From the NCBI GenBank assembly GCA_016000265.1, contig JAECRL010000006.1, positions 1-64,000 on the forward strand: 64,000 bases of DNA. The letters run 5' to 3'. The notes under the pieces were generated by a model, which saw nothing but the letters and a program-made list of their open reading frames with translations, searched no databases and was not told the DNA's origin. Below are positions 1 through 7,305 of the stretch, in pieces; the first letter of the stretch is position 1, and each line of letters begins with the position of its first letter. The position numbers were made by a program, and so were the translations under genes. This DNA comes from Burkholderiales bacterium (GTDB taxonomy: Bacteria; Pseudomonadota; Gammaproteobacteria; Burkholderiales; Burkholderiaceae_C).

Positions 1-301
1 CCATCGAATGGCGATCGCCTCGATTGTGCAGATTCGAGTTCGCCGGGTTTTCAGCCGAGTTTCATTTGCTTGCTGTTTCAGGAATCAAATGCGACCGCAC
101 CCCCGTTGGGCCCCCCATTCAAATGGGGTGATAACCCGCTGGTTAACCTGTTTGGGGAGGTTTTTTGATTAACTGTCATTCCGATTCGACAGATGGATTG
201 AATCGGCCGGGTTATTCCCGTTCCGTTGAATGCGATTCGATAAGATGATTCGGTCGCGGTTTGATTCAAAACCCATTCATCAACGCAAATCAATTGAAAT
301 C
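1..301. other. gene-free upstream region rich in GATTC/GAATC motifs
   Basis: I see no convincing gene here. The stretch is visibly more AT-rich than the rest of the window. It holds a perfect inverted repeat at 113-128 (CCCCATT, two bases, AATGGGG), the palindrome GGTTAACC at 141-148, a 7-bp inverted repeat CCGATTC/GAATCGG at 181-206, and many copies of GATTC or GAATC. These are candidate regulator sites for the small peptide gene at 302. No clear -35/-10 pair or tRNA-like structure is visible. Confidence 0.45.
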
Positions 302-487
302 ATGAAAATCCTCAACGCACAAGAAGTCAAGCAAGTCAGCGGTGGCGCCCTGGACCCGGAACTGGGCCTGTTCAAGCGCACCGGCATCCCCCTGATCGAC
401 GCCATCCACAAGAACGAGTGGAACACCTACGGCCGCCCGCTGTACAACATCTTCGCGCCGCTGCTGGGCTTCCCCAAGGCCCCCTGA
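302..487 (+). CDS. double-glycine leader peptide, bacteriocin/microcin-like precursor
   Basis: This is a 61-residue precursor. Residues 1-15 read MKILNAQEVKQVSGG, a good match to the double-glycine leader of class II bacteriocins and microcins, whose usual form is a short M(K/R)xLxxxEVxxVSGG ending at the cleavage point. The predicted core of 46 residues starts ALDPEL, is mildly hydrophobic, has one Trp and no Cys, and ends LLGFPKAP. In family terms such leaders are cut and exported by peptidase-containing ABC transporters, but none is in this window. I chose the ATG at 302 because it gives an exact leader; an in-frame ATG at 230 would add 24 non-leader residues. There is no strong Shine-Dalgarno. 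A terminator follows directly. Whether it kills bacteria or signals is unknown. Confidence 0.7.
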   Translation: MKILNAQEVKQVSGGALDPELGLFKRTGIPLIDAIHKNEWNTYGRPLYNIFAPLLGFPKAP

Positions 488-505
488 TTCGCCTGGGCGA
501 CGCAT

Positions 506-546
506 GAAAAAGGCCGCCACCCGGCAACGGGTGCGGCCTTTTTTTG
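506..546. terminator. bidirectional rho-independent terminator
   Basis: A stem of about 13 bp with one bulged C (arms 510-523 and 528-540) closes a GCAA tetraloop. Seven T follow on the plus strand and five A precede it, so it can end the peptide gene at 302 and the converging tetR gene that ends at 557. Confidence 0.85.
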
Positions 547-556
547 ATGGGTGAAT

Positions 557-1222
557 TCAGGGCGCCTCGGAATCCAGTTTCGAAAGCCAGGTGTCCAGCC
601 CGATCCATGCGTAAAAACTGTGGTCCACCACGGTTTCAATCGGGTCGCAGAATTGGCGCTCGATCCACAACATCACGGTGTGGTTGATCATCCCGATGCA
701 ACCCGATACAACATATTCAAGTTTGGGCTTGTTGTGGGCTTTGGGATAACGTTGGCGAAAGCGAGCCTTCAGCAGGTCGATCAGAAAAGCATATTGCTGA
801 TCGACTCGATTTTGTGCGCTCAGGCCGCTGGCCGATGAATCCAGGATGAGGATGCGCGCGCGCAACGGGTTGGCGCGCACGTGTTCGAAAAACGCCGTCA
901 GCCCGCCGCGGGCGCGCAACAGCAGGTCGCCGGGCAGGCTGCGGATGGCTTGCTCCACCACCTGGGCGGCTTCCTCGCAGGCCCGCTGGTGCACGGCCAC
1001 GTAGCAGTCGTGGGTGCTGGCGAAGTGCTCGGAGAAATACCGGTCGGCCAGCCGCGCTTGCGCGCAGATCAGCCGCATGGTGGTCTGGCGGTAGCCCTGT
1101 TGGCCAAAGACCTCGAAGGCCGCCTCCATCAGGCGTTGACGCCGCTGCTGCGCACGCTCTTGCGCCGAGGCCCCGCCGTAGCGGCGAGGTGGGGCAGAGG
1201 GGGCGTGTGCGGCGGCGGCCAT
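557..1222 (-). CDS. TetR/AcrR family transcriptional regulator
   Basis: This 221-residue protein has a TetR-type N-terminal helix-turn-helix at roughly residues 30-75 (QQRRQRLMEAAFEVFGQQGY, then TTMRLICAQARLADRYFSEHF) followed by an all-helical ligand domain. It lies 21 bp downstream of the acyl-CoA dehydrogenase gene on the same strand and so is probably co-transcribed. The context suggests a sensor of acyl-CoA or a related ligand. The palindromic operators at 3123-3157 in front of the operon are candidate sites for it, although the second TetR at 11810 is an equal candidate because its own promoter has the same core. The ligand is unknown. Confidence 0.85.
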   Translation of the reverse strand: MAAAAHAPSAPPRRYGGASAQERAQQRRQRLMEAAFEVFGQQGYRQTTMRLICAQARLADRYFSEHFASTHDCYVAVHQRACEEAAQVVEQAIRSLPGDLLLRARGGLTAFFEHVRANPLRARILILDSSASGLSAQNRVDQQYAFLIDLLKARFRQRYPKAHNKPKLEYVVSGCIGMINHTVMLWIERQFCDPIETVVDHSFYAWIGLDTWLSKLDSEAP

Positions 1223-1243
1223 GGGCCCGTTGACGTTCGTCGA

Positions 1244-3064
1244 TCAGACGAAGCTGAAGTGCTCTTTGTCCATCTGCATGATGGAGCTGGTCGGGGCGAG
1301 CATCGACTTCTTGTGGCCGTCGGCACGGGGCAGCAGGCGCTCGAAGTAGAACTCAGCGGTCTGCAGCTTGGCCTTGTAGAACTCGGCGGAGTCCTTGCCG
1401 CCCTTGGCCAGCTTCTCGTTGGCCACGATGGCTTGCTTGAGCCAGAAGTGACCCATCATGACGAAGCCCGAGTACATCAGGTAGTCGTAGCAGGCGGCGC
1501 TGACCACGTCGCGGTCCTTGGCGGCGCGCAGCATGATGCGCAGCGTCAGCATCTTCCACTGCCAGGCGCGCTTGTAGGCGGTGCGGGCCATCTTGCCGAT
1601 GGGGCCGCCGTCCAGCAGGTGAGGCTTGGCCTGGGCGATCATGTCGTTGGTGAACGACTTGATGCACTTGCCGCGGGTTTGCAGCAGCACCTTGCGGCCC
1701 AGCAGGTCGAGGGCCTGGATGCCGGTGGTGCCTTCGTACAGCGTGGAGATGCGCGCGTCACGGGCGATCTGCTCCATGCCGTGCTCCTTGATGTAGCCGT
1801 GGCCACCGAAGACCTGCATGCCCAGGTTGGCGCACTCCAGGCCCATCTCGGTGATGAAGCCCTTGAGGATGGGGGTGTAGAAGCCCAGCTCGTTGTCGAA
1901 GGCCTCGTAGCCGGCCTTGTCGCCCTTGGAGACGCAGGCCACCATGTTGTCGGCGATCTTGGCCGAGTGGTAGATCATGGCGCGGGCGCCTTCGGCCACG
2001 GCGCGTTGCGTCAGCAGCATGCGGCGCACGTCGGCGTGCCAGATCAGGGCGTCGTTGGGGTGGTCGGCGTCCTTCTTGCCGGACAGGGCGCGCATGGAGC
2101 GGCGCTCCAGGGCGTAGGGCAGCGAGCCCTGGTAGGACAGCTCGGCGTGGGCCAGGCCCTGCACGGCGGTGCCGATGCGGGCGGTGTTCATGAAGGTGAA
2201 CATGGCCTCCAGGCCCTTGTTGGGCTCTGCGATCATGTAGCCGACGGCTTCGTCGAAGTTCATCACGCAGGTGGCCGAGGCGCGGATGCCCATCTTGTGC
2301 TCGATGGCACCGGCCTTGACGGTGTTGCGCGCACCCAGCGAGCCGTCGGCGTTGACCAGGAACTTGGGCACGATGAACAGCGAGATGCCGCGGGTGCCCT
2401 TGGGCGCGTCCGGCAGGCGGGCCAGCACGATGTGGATGATGTTGTCGGCCAGGTCGTGTTCACCGGCGGAGATGAATATCTTGGTGCCGGTGAGCTTGTA
2501 GGTGCCGTCGGGCTGGGGCTCCGCCTTGGTCTTGATCTGACCCAGGTCGGTGCCGCACTGCGGCTCGGTCAGGCACATGGTGCCGGTCCACTCGCCGCTG
2601 ACCAGCGGGGGCATGTAGACGTTCTTCTGGGCTTCGCTGCCGAACTGGAAGATGGTGTTCATGCAGCCCAGGCTCAGGCCGGGGTACATGGTGAACGACC
2701 AGTTGGCCGTGCCCATCATCTCGGCCTTGAGCAGGTTCAGCGACATGGGCAGCTCCTGGCCGCCGTATTCCTTGGGGTGCGAGATGCCTTGCCAGCCACC
2801 GGCCACGTACTCCTTGTAGGCTTCCTTGAAGCCCTGGGGGGTGGTGACGGCGCCGTCCTGGATGGTGCAGCCCTCCAGGTCGCCCGAGAGGTTCAGGGGG
2901 GCCAGGACCTCTTCGCAGAAGGTGGCGCAGCCCTCCAGGATGGCTTCGACCATGTCGGGGCTGGCGTCTTCGGCATTGGGCTGCTTGGCGTAGTGGCCAG
3001 CGTAGTCAAACACCTCGTTGAGCTGGAAGCGCACGTCGCGCAAGGGGGCTTTGTACTGCGGCAT
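1244..3064 (-). CDS. acyl-CoA dehydrogenase (long ~600-aa type)
   Basis: This FAD enzyme of 606 residues should introduce the first double bond into acyl-CoA in beta-oxidation. It has the long architecture (N-terminal, middle and C-terminal acyl-CoA dehydrogenase domains plus an extra C-terminal segment) of the group that includes methylmercaptopropionyl-CoA dehydrogenases. Visible signatures are the flavin-binding MCLTEPQCGTDLG near residue 160 and QVFGGHGYIKEHGMEQIARD with YEGTTGIQALDLLGRK around residue 420-450. GAGGTGACC sits just before the ATG. It is a clear paralogue of the enzyme at 12615; both begin with a MP-Y-PPLRD-like stretch. The 5' region carries two tandem operators. Substrate chain length cannot be read from sequence. 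Confidence 0.93.
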   Translation of the reverse strand: MPQYKAPLRDVRFQLNEVFDYAGHYAKQPNAEDASPDMVEAILEGCATFCEEVLAPLNLSGDLEGCTIQDGAVTTPQGFKEAYKEYVAGGWQGISHPKEYGGQELPMSLNLLKAEMMGTANWSFTMYPGLSLGCMNTIFQFGSEAQKNVYMPPLVSGEWTGTMCLTEPQCGTDLGQIKTKAEPQPDGTYKLTGTKIFISAGEHDLADNIIHIVLARLPDAPKGTRGISLFIVPKFLVNADGSLGARNTVKAGAIEHKMGIRASATCVMNFDEAVGYMIAEPNKGLEAMFTFMNTARIGTAVQGLAHAELSYQGSLPYALERRSMRALSGKKDADHPNDALIWHADVRRMLLTQRAVAEGARAMIYHSAKIADNMVACVSKGDKAGYEAFDNELGFYTPILKGFITEMGLECANLGMQVFGGHGYIKEHGMEQIARDARISTLYEGTTGIQALDLLGRKVLLQTRGKCIKSFTNDMIAQAKPHLLDGGPIGKMARTAYKRAWQWKMLTLRIMLRAAKDRDVVSAACYDYLMYSGFVMMGHFWLKQAIVANEKLAKGGKDSAEFYKAKLQTAEFYFERLLPRADGHKKSMLAPTSSIMQMDKEHFSFV

Positions 3065-3122
3065 AGGTCACCTCGGTTGGGTCGGGCGCCAGGGGGCGGC
3101 GCTGTTGGCTGGATGTTGATTT

Positions 3123-3157
3123 TTCAAACGGTCGTTCATTTCAAACGGTCGTTCGAA
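3123..3157. promoter_or_regulatory. tandem palindromic operators, probable TetR-family fatty-acid sites
   Basis: Two copies start 17 bp apart, at 3123 and 3140. The second is TTCAAACGGTCGTTCGAA, which is nearly self-complementary with half sites TTC(A/G)AACG. The first differs only at its last two or three bases. They lie about 60 bp upstream of the acyl-CoA dehydrogenase start. The core ACGACCGTT recurs at 11786-11794 in front of the second TetR gene. This fits a TetR-family repressor of fatty-acid genes; which one binds is inference. Confidence 0.7.
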
Positions 3158-3291
3158 TCAGGACGCGTTTATACACCGGGCGAGGCCGTTTGTGGGCAAG
3201 TCCCTCGCTCGTTTGCGGGGGTTGAGGGGCGCAAACGAGGGCATTCCCTCTGCAGCGAGGGGCCTCGATGGGCGAACCCGGGTCGCGGGGC

Positions 3292-5847
3292 TCAACCAAA
3301 GGGCCGGGCGCACACCCGGTTGCGACCGGCGTGTTTGGCTTCGTACAGCGCCTCGTCGGCGGCCGAGACGAGGGCGGCCTCGATCTGCCCGTCGCCCGCC
3401 CGCCCGGCCGACACCCCCACGCTGACCGTGACGACGCCGCTGGCGTCCGCATGCGGGATCTGCAGGGCCTGCACCGCCTGCCGGATGCGTTCGGCCACCT
3501 CGCGGGCCTCGGCCAGTGCGGTGCGTGGCAGCACCGCGATGAACTCCTCGCCGCCGAAGCGCGCGACCGCGTCGGCGGGCTGGCGCAGGCAGGCGCTCAA
3601 GGCCTCGGCCACCTGGCTGAGGCAGCGGTCGCCCGCGGGGTGGCCGTGGCGGTCGTTGAAGCGCTTGAAGTGGTCGATGTCGATCATGACCACGGCCAGC
3701 TCGCTGCCATCGTGCTGAGCCCGCTGCCAGGCTTGCTGCAGGTGCTCCTGAATGTGGCGGCGGTTGTAGAGCCCGGTCAGCGCATCCATGCGCGAGAGGT
3801 TTTGCAGCCGCTGGTGAAGCTGGGCGAGTTCGGCCATCAGCGCCGTGCGTCGGCGCGACAGCAGGTAGTGCCGGCGTTCGTCGCGCTCCATCGCGTGGTT
3901 GGCCATGAGGGTGAAGGCGGTGGTGGCGCCCACCAGGGCCACGACAGGCAGGATCAGCTGCTGGTTGAAGGCCGGCACCATCAGCACGCCGCCGATGTGG
4001 ATGGCGTAGACGATGGCCGAGAACAAGACGGCGTAGCGAAAGCGCAGTCGCTGGACGATGTTGCCGTAGGTGATGACCACCATCAGGCCGACGTGGTAGT
4101 ACTGGCTCGTGGGGCTCTGGCTCAGCGAGAGGATGTAGGCCAGGCAGGCCGCGGCCAGGACCCCGCTGATGAGCGCCAGCGACTCGGTCAGCTGGGGCGG
4201 GGTGGCCCGCAGCACCCAGTCCCGGGCCAACCAGGTGACGAGCAGCAGCAGCAGCGCGGGGGGCGTGAAATAAAACAGCCGGACCTGCAGCGCCGCATCG
4301 AAGACGTCTGGCGCCATCAGGTGGTCGGCCAGCAGGAAGAAGTCAAACACCAGCAAGGACAGCAGGCCGCTGATGCGCGTGTAGCGCAGGCGTGCGGCGG
4401 CGCCGTCGTCGAGGAAGCGCTGCTCCAGCGGGTCGGCGAATCGCATCCAGCGCAGCGCCTCGTCGCTGGCGGGGGGCAGGGCGGCCGAGGTGGCAGCCGA
4501 GGTGGTGGTCGAGGTGGGCGCGGGGTTGCGCTCGGCGCCCAGGTGGGGCTCGTCGGGCTCGGCTGGCGCCGGGGCGTCGAGCGCGACAACGCGGTTGCGG
4601 CCCTGGGCCTTGGCTTCGTACAGCGCGGCGTCGGCCGCGGCGATGAGCTGGGGGGCCGAATGGTCCGCCTGAGCCGGTCGCACGCAGGCGACGCCGATGC
4701 TCAGGCTCACGTGCTTCAAGCCGGGGGCCCCGTCGTGGGTCAGCCTCAGGCGCTCGACGCCTTCGCGGATGCGCTCGGCCACCTGCCGGGCCTCCGCCAG
4801 GCTGCAGTCGGGCAGCACGGCCAGGAACTCCTCCCCGCCGAATCGAGCCACGAGGTCTTCCGGCTTGCGCAGGTGTTGCTGCAGCGCTTGCGCCACCGCC
4901 TGGAGGCAGGCGTCGCCTTGCAGGTGGCCGTGGTGGTCGTTGTAGAGCTTGAAGTGGTCGACGTCCATCATCAGCACGGCCACCTCCTCGCCGCTCAGCC
5001 GGGCGCGCGCCCAGACCTGCGACAGCACGGCGTCGATGTGGCGTCGGTTGGCCAGCCCCGTCAGCGCGTCGTGCCTCGACAGCCGCTCCAGGCGGGTGTT
5101 GCCGGCGTTCAGCTCGTTCATGAGCACCTGCTCGTGCTCGCGCATCAGCCAGTTGTCGCGCTCTTCGTGCTCGTGGCGGTGGATGCCGAACAGGGTGAAC
5201 ACACCGGTGGCGGCCAGCACCAAGGCCAGTGAGGACATGACGGCGGTGGGCGCCTGGTTCAGGCTCAAGGTGGCGCCCAGGAAGAGCGCCGACATCAGGG
5301 CGGTGATGAGCAGCGCCATCCAGAAGCGCACCCGCGCCACCCCGCTGTTGAACAGCATGGGCAGCACCAGGCAGACCAGGTAAGGTGGGGCCAGCTCGCG
5401 GTGGCTGGCCAGGCTGAGGTGCACCGTGATGTAGGCGGCCGCCAGGCTCATGATCAGGCTGCATTGCTCCCGCCAGGGCGGGCTCAGCCGCGGCAGCAGG
5501 GCGTACCACGCGATGGCCAGCGGGGTGAAGAAGCCCAGGCGCAGCAGCAGGGCGTCTTCGAAGCGGTCGCCGACCATGAGCCAGTCGGTCAGCAACATGC
5601 TGTTGGTCAGCAGCAGCGACAGCAGCAGGCTGTTGCGCAGCATCTGCAGGCGGGCCGGGGCGCAGTCCCGCTGATAGCGGGCCTCCAGGTTGGCGGGGAA
5701 GCGCAGCAACGCGAAACCGGCCGAGCGCACCGCCTCGAACTCGCTGCCCACCGGCTCGGGCGAGGGGGCGTGTGCCACCTGGTCGGCCCGCACCCGCCCG
5801 GCGTCGTCGATCGCGTTCATGACCCCTTGCACCATGCCGAGACACAT
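3292..5847 (-). CDS. tandem-duplicated membrane diguanylate cyclase (TM-GGDEF-TM-GGDEF)
   Basis: This 851-residue protein consists of two full copies of one module. Copy one has about six membrane helices (residues ~70-220) and a GGDEF domain with GGEEF at 337-341. Copy two repeats the plan with helices at ~490-650 and GGEEF at 765-769. A Pro/Ala/Thr linker (~425-460) joins them. Both active sites keep the GGEEF signature, the metal-binding DVDHFK or DIDHFK and RHDALTGLANRR or RMDALTGLYNRR, so both should make cyclic di-GMP. The usual inhibitory RxxD before the active site reads KPED in copy one and QPAD in copy two, so product inhibition is probably weakened. The exact ATG is uncertain; an ATG at 5820 has a nearer AAGGGG. 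No signal domain other than the membrane regions is recognisable. Confidence 0.92.
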   Translation of the reverse strand: MCLGMVQGVMNAIDDAGRVRADQVAHAPSPEPVGSEFEAVRSAGFALLRFPANLEARYQRDCAPARLQMLRNSLLLSLLLTNSMLLTDWLMVGDRFEDALLLRLGFFTPLAIAWYALLPRLSPPWREQCSLIMSLAAAYITVHLSLASHRELAPPYLVCLVLPMLFNSGVARVRFWMALLITALMSALFLGATLSLNQAPTAVMSSLALVLAATGVFTLFGIHRHEHEERDNWLMREHEQVLMNELNAGNTRLERLSRHDALTGLANRRHIDAVLSQVWARARLSGEEVAVLMMDVDHFKLYNDHHGHLQGDACLQAVAQALQQHLRKPEDLVARFGGEEFLAVLPDCSLAEARQVAERIREGVERLRLTHDGAPGLKHVSLSIGVACVRPAQADHSAPQLIAAADAALYEAKAQGRNRVVALDAPAPAEPDEPHLGAERNPAPTSTTTSAATSAALPPASDEALRWMRFADPLEQRFLDDGAAARLRYTRISGLLSLLVFDFFLLADHLMAPDVFDAALQVRLFYFTPPALLLLLVTWLARDWVLRATPPQLTESLALISGVLAAACLAYILSLSQSPTSQYYHVGLMVVITYGNIVQRLRFRYAVLFSAIVYAIHIGGVLMVPAFNQQLILPVVALVGATTAFTLMANHAMERDERRHYLLSRRRTALMAELAQLHQRLQNLSRMDALTGLYNRRHIQEHLQQAWQRAQHDGSELAVVMIDIDHFKRFNDRHGHPAGDRCLSQVAEALSACLRQPADAVARFGGEEFIAVLPRTALAEAREVAERIRQAVQALQIPHADASGVVTVSVGVSAGRAGDGQIEAALVSAADEALYEAKHAGRNRVCARPFG

Positions 5848-5978
5848 CCCTCATTGAAGGGCCGACCGAAAGCAGGTCGGCTGTGTCCAAAAGTATGGGG
5901 CCGTTGTGCCCTTTCAGGGGCCTGGGGTTGACACGTGGGCGGTGCGGGGTTCCGTGACGTCCTGACGCGAGCGGGGCG

Positions 5979-6665
5979 TCAGGCGCGGCGAGCGGCCAGT
6001 CGGCGGCCCACGCCGCCCGCCACCAGCAGCCCGGCCAGCGCGAGCGACAGGCTGCCGCTCTCCGGCACGGCGCTGACGTTGACGTTGCCGCCGTAGCTGG
6101 CGGTCGGGCCGTACACCAGGCCGCGGATCTCGAGGGCGTAGGTGGCCCCGGCCAGCAGGCCGACCGGCGCGCCGAAGGTCGTCAGGCTCAGCGTGGAGCC
6201 GCCCAAGGGGGTGGTGCTGGCCCAGGCGTAGGTCGCGCCACCGCTGACGGCGCCCGTGCTCAGGCCGTCGCTGCCCACGCGGTACAGGCGGGCTTGCAGG
6301 TTGTCGATGCCCAGCACGTTCAGGAAGCTCACGCTCACCGCGGAGGCCGTCAGGCTGCCATCGGTGGCGGGCATGGTGAAGAGCAGGTCGTCGTAGAAGT
6401 TGAAGCTGGCGTTGCCCGGCTGGCTCACCAGGGGGCGGGAGACGACGGAGCCGTCGATCGAGCCGGTGGTGGTGACGCCCCGCGACGAGGCGGTGGTGGT
6501 GTAGCCGCCCGAGGCGTCGCGCACGAAGGTGGTGCCGAATTCGCGCGAGTAGGGCAGCGGCGAGATGACGCCGAAGTCGGCCTGGACCTGGTTGACGACC
6601 TGGGCCTGCGCCAGGGTGCTGAAGAGGCTGGCTGCGGCCAGGGCGAGGGATGCGGCGCGGATCAT
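5979..6665 (-). CDS. PEP-CTERM sorting-domain exported protein
   Basis: This 228-residue exported protein has a signal peptide (MIRAASLALAAASLFSTLAQAQ) and a C-terminal sorting tail: a VPES motif, a hydrophobic helix, then the basic end RRLAARRA. In PEP-CTERM systems an exosortase cuts at the motif and the protein goes to the cell surface or the exopolysaccharide matrix. The motif here is VPES rather than VPEP. The start at 6665 is preceded by AGGAG and gives the signal peptide; the upstream in-frame ATG at 6773 would add 36 unlikely residues. The middle region is Ser/Thr/Gly-rich and predicted beta; its function is unknown. Confidence 0.85.
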   Translation of the reverse strand: MIRAASLALAAASLFSTLAQAQVVNQVQADFGVISPLPYSREFGTTFVRDASGGYTTTASSRGVTTTGSIDGSVVSRPLVSQPGNASFNFYDDLLFTMPATDGSLTASAVSVSFLNVLGIDNLQARLYRVGSDGLSTGAVSGGATYAWASTTPLGGSTLSLTTFGAPVGLLAGATYALEIRGLVYGPTASYGGNVNVSAVPESGSLSLALAGLLVAGGVGRRLAARRA

Positions 6666-6848
6666 GGGGAGGCTCCTGATGCTGTGGGCTGGCTGCGGTG
6701 GGGTGACGTGCTGCCTCTTAGGAATGTAGGCAGGGGCCGTGTCATGCCCAAGGCCATGTCGCGTCGATGGCATGACGCGATGGGATCAGTTGCGCTGCCG
6801 TGGGGGCCACATGGAGGGGCCGAGTGGCTCAGGCGCCGCCGTGGGCGC

Positions 6849-7211
6849 TCAGTTGTGCCCGCGCCGACTCACCTGGCGGGTGTGCTGGACCTGCAGGTCG
6901 GCCAGCCGGGCGAGCACGAGGCTGTCGCGCGGGTCGATGGCCTGGGTGCAGCCCCGCCCTTCGAAGCGGTACAGCCGACCGGTGACCGATGAGCGCACGC
7001 TCAGCACGCCCTGCCCGCAGTAGGTGGCTTGAGCCGTGGGGCCGCCCGCCTGAGGGGCGTCGGCGTTGGCGTTGGTGTCTGGGCGCCGGGTGGCCGGGGG
7101 CTTGACCCACTGTGACTGGGGGCGAGCACTTTCGGGCAGGGGCAGGGGCAGGGGCACAGGAGGGTGGGAGAAGGGGATCGGACCGGATCGGGGGAGGGGG
7201 CGGGCGATCAT
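6849..7211 (-). CDS. hypothetical protein with TGRLYRF...IDPRD motif
   Basis: This 120-residue protein is not recognised by name. Residues 1-60 are Pro/Arg-rich low complexity. Residues ~63-110 look like a small folded domain with YCGQG, then VTGRLYRF, GRGCTQ and IDPRDSL; this TGRxYRF...DPRD layout resembles small uncharacterised domains I recall from other Burkholderiales proteins. Two cysteines are present (YCGQG, GRGC). GCAGGAG lies seven bases before the ATG, which supports both the gene and its start. The strand and the neighbours on both sides give no functional clue. Confidence 0.6.
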   Translation of the reverse strand: MIARPLPRSGPIPFSHPPVPLPLPLPESARPQSQWVKPPATRRPDTNANADAPQAGGPTAQATYCGQGVLSVRSSVTGRLYRFEGRGCTQAIDPRDSLVLARLADLQVQHTRQVSRRGHN

Positions 7212-7305
7212 GGCGTGCTCCTGCAGGGTCAGACGGGGGAGCGGACCAGTTTGCGCGCGCGACCACCCTGTGAAAATCCCCTTCGGTGGTGCCTTCTTTT
7301 GGGGG

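Noticed and set aside
881..3718. A plus-strand open frame of about 945 codons
   Set aside because: It lies opposite the acyl-CoA dehydrogenase and the diguanylate cyclase genes, its product is Gly/Ala/His/Val low complexity with no motif, and such antisense frames are common in high-GC DNA.
6829..7266. An overlapping minus-strand frame over the small hypothetical gene
   Set aside because: It is Arg/Pro/Ala-rich without motifs, while the other frame has a ribosome site and a compact conserved-looking domain.
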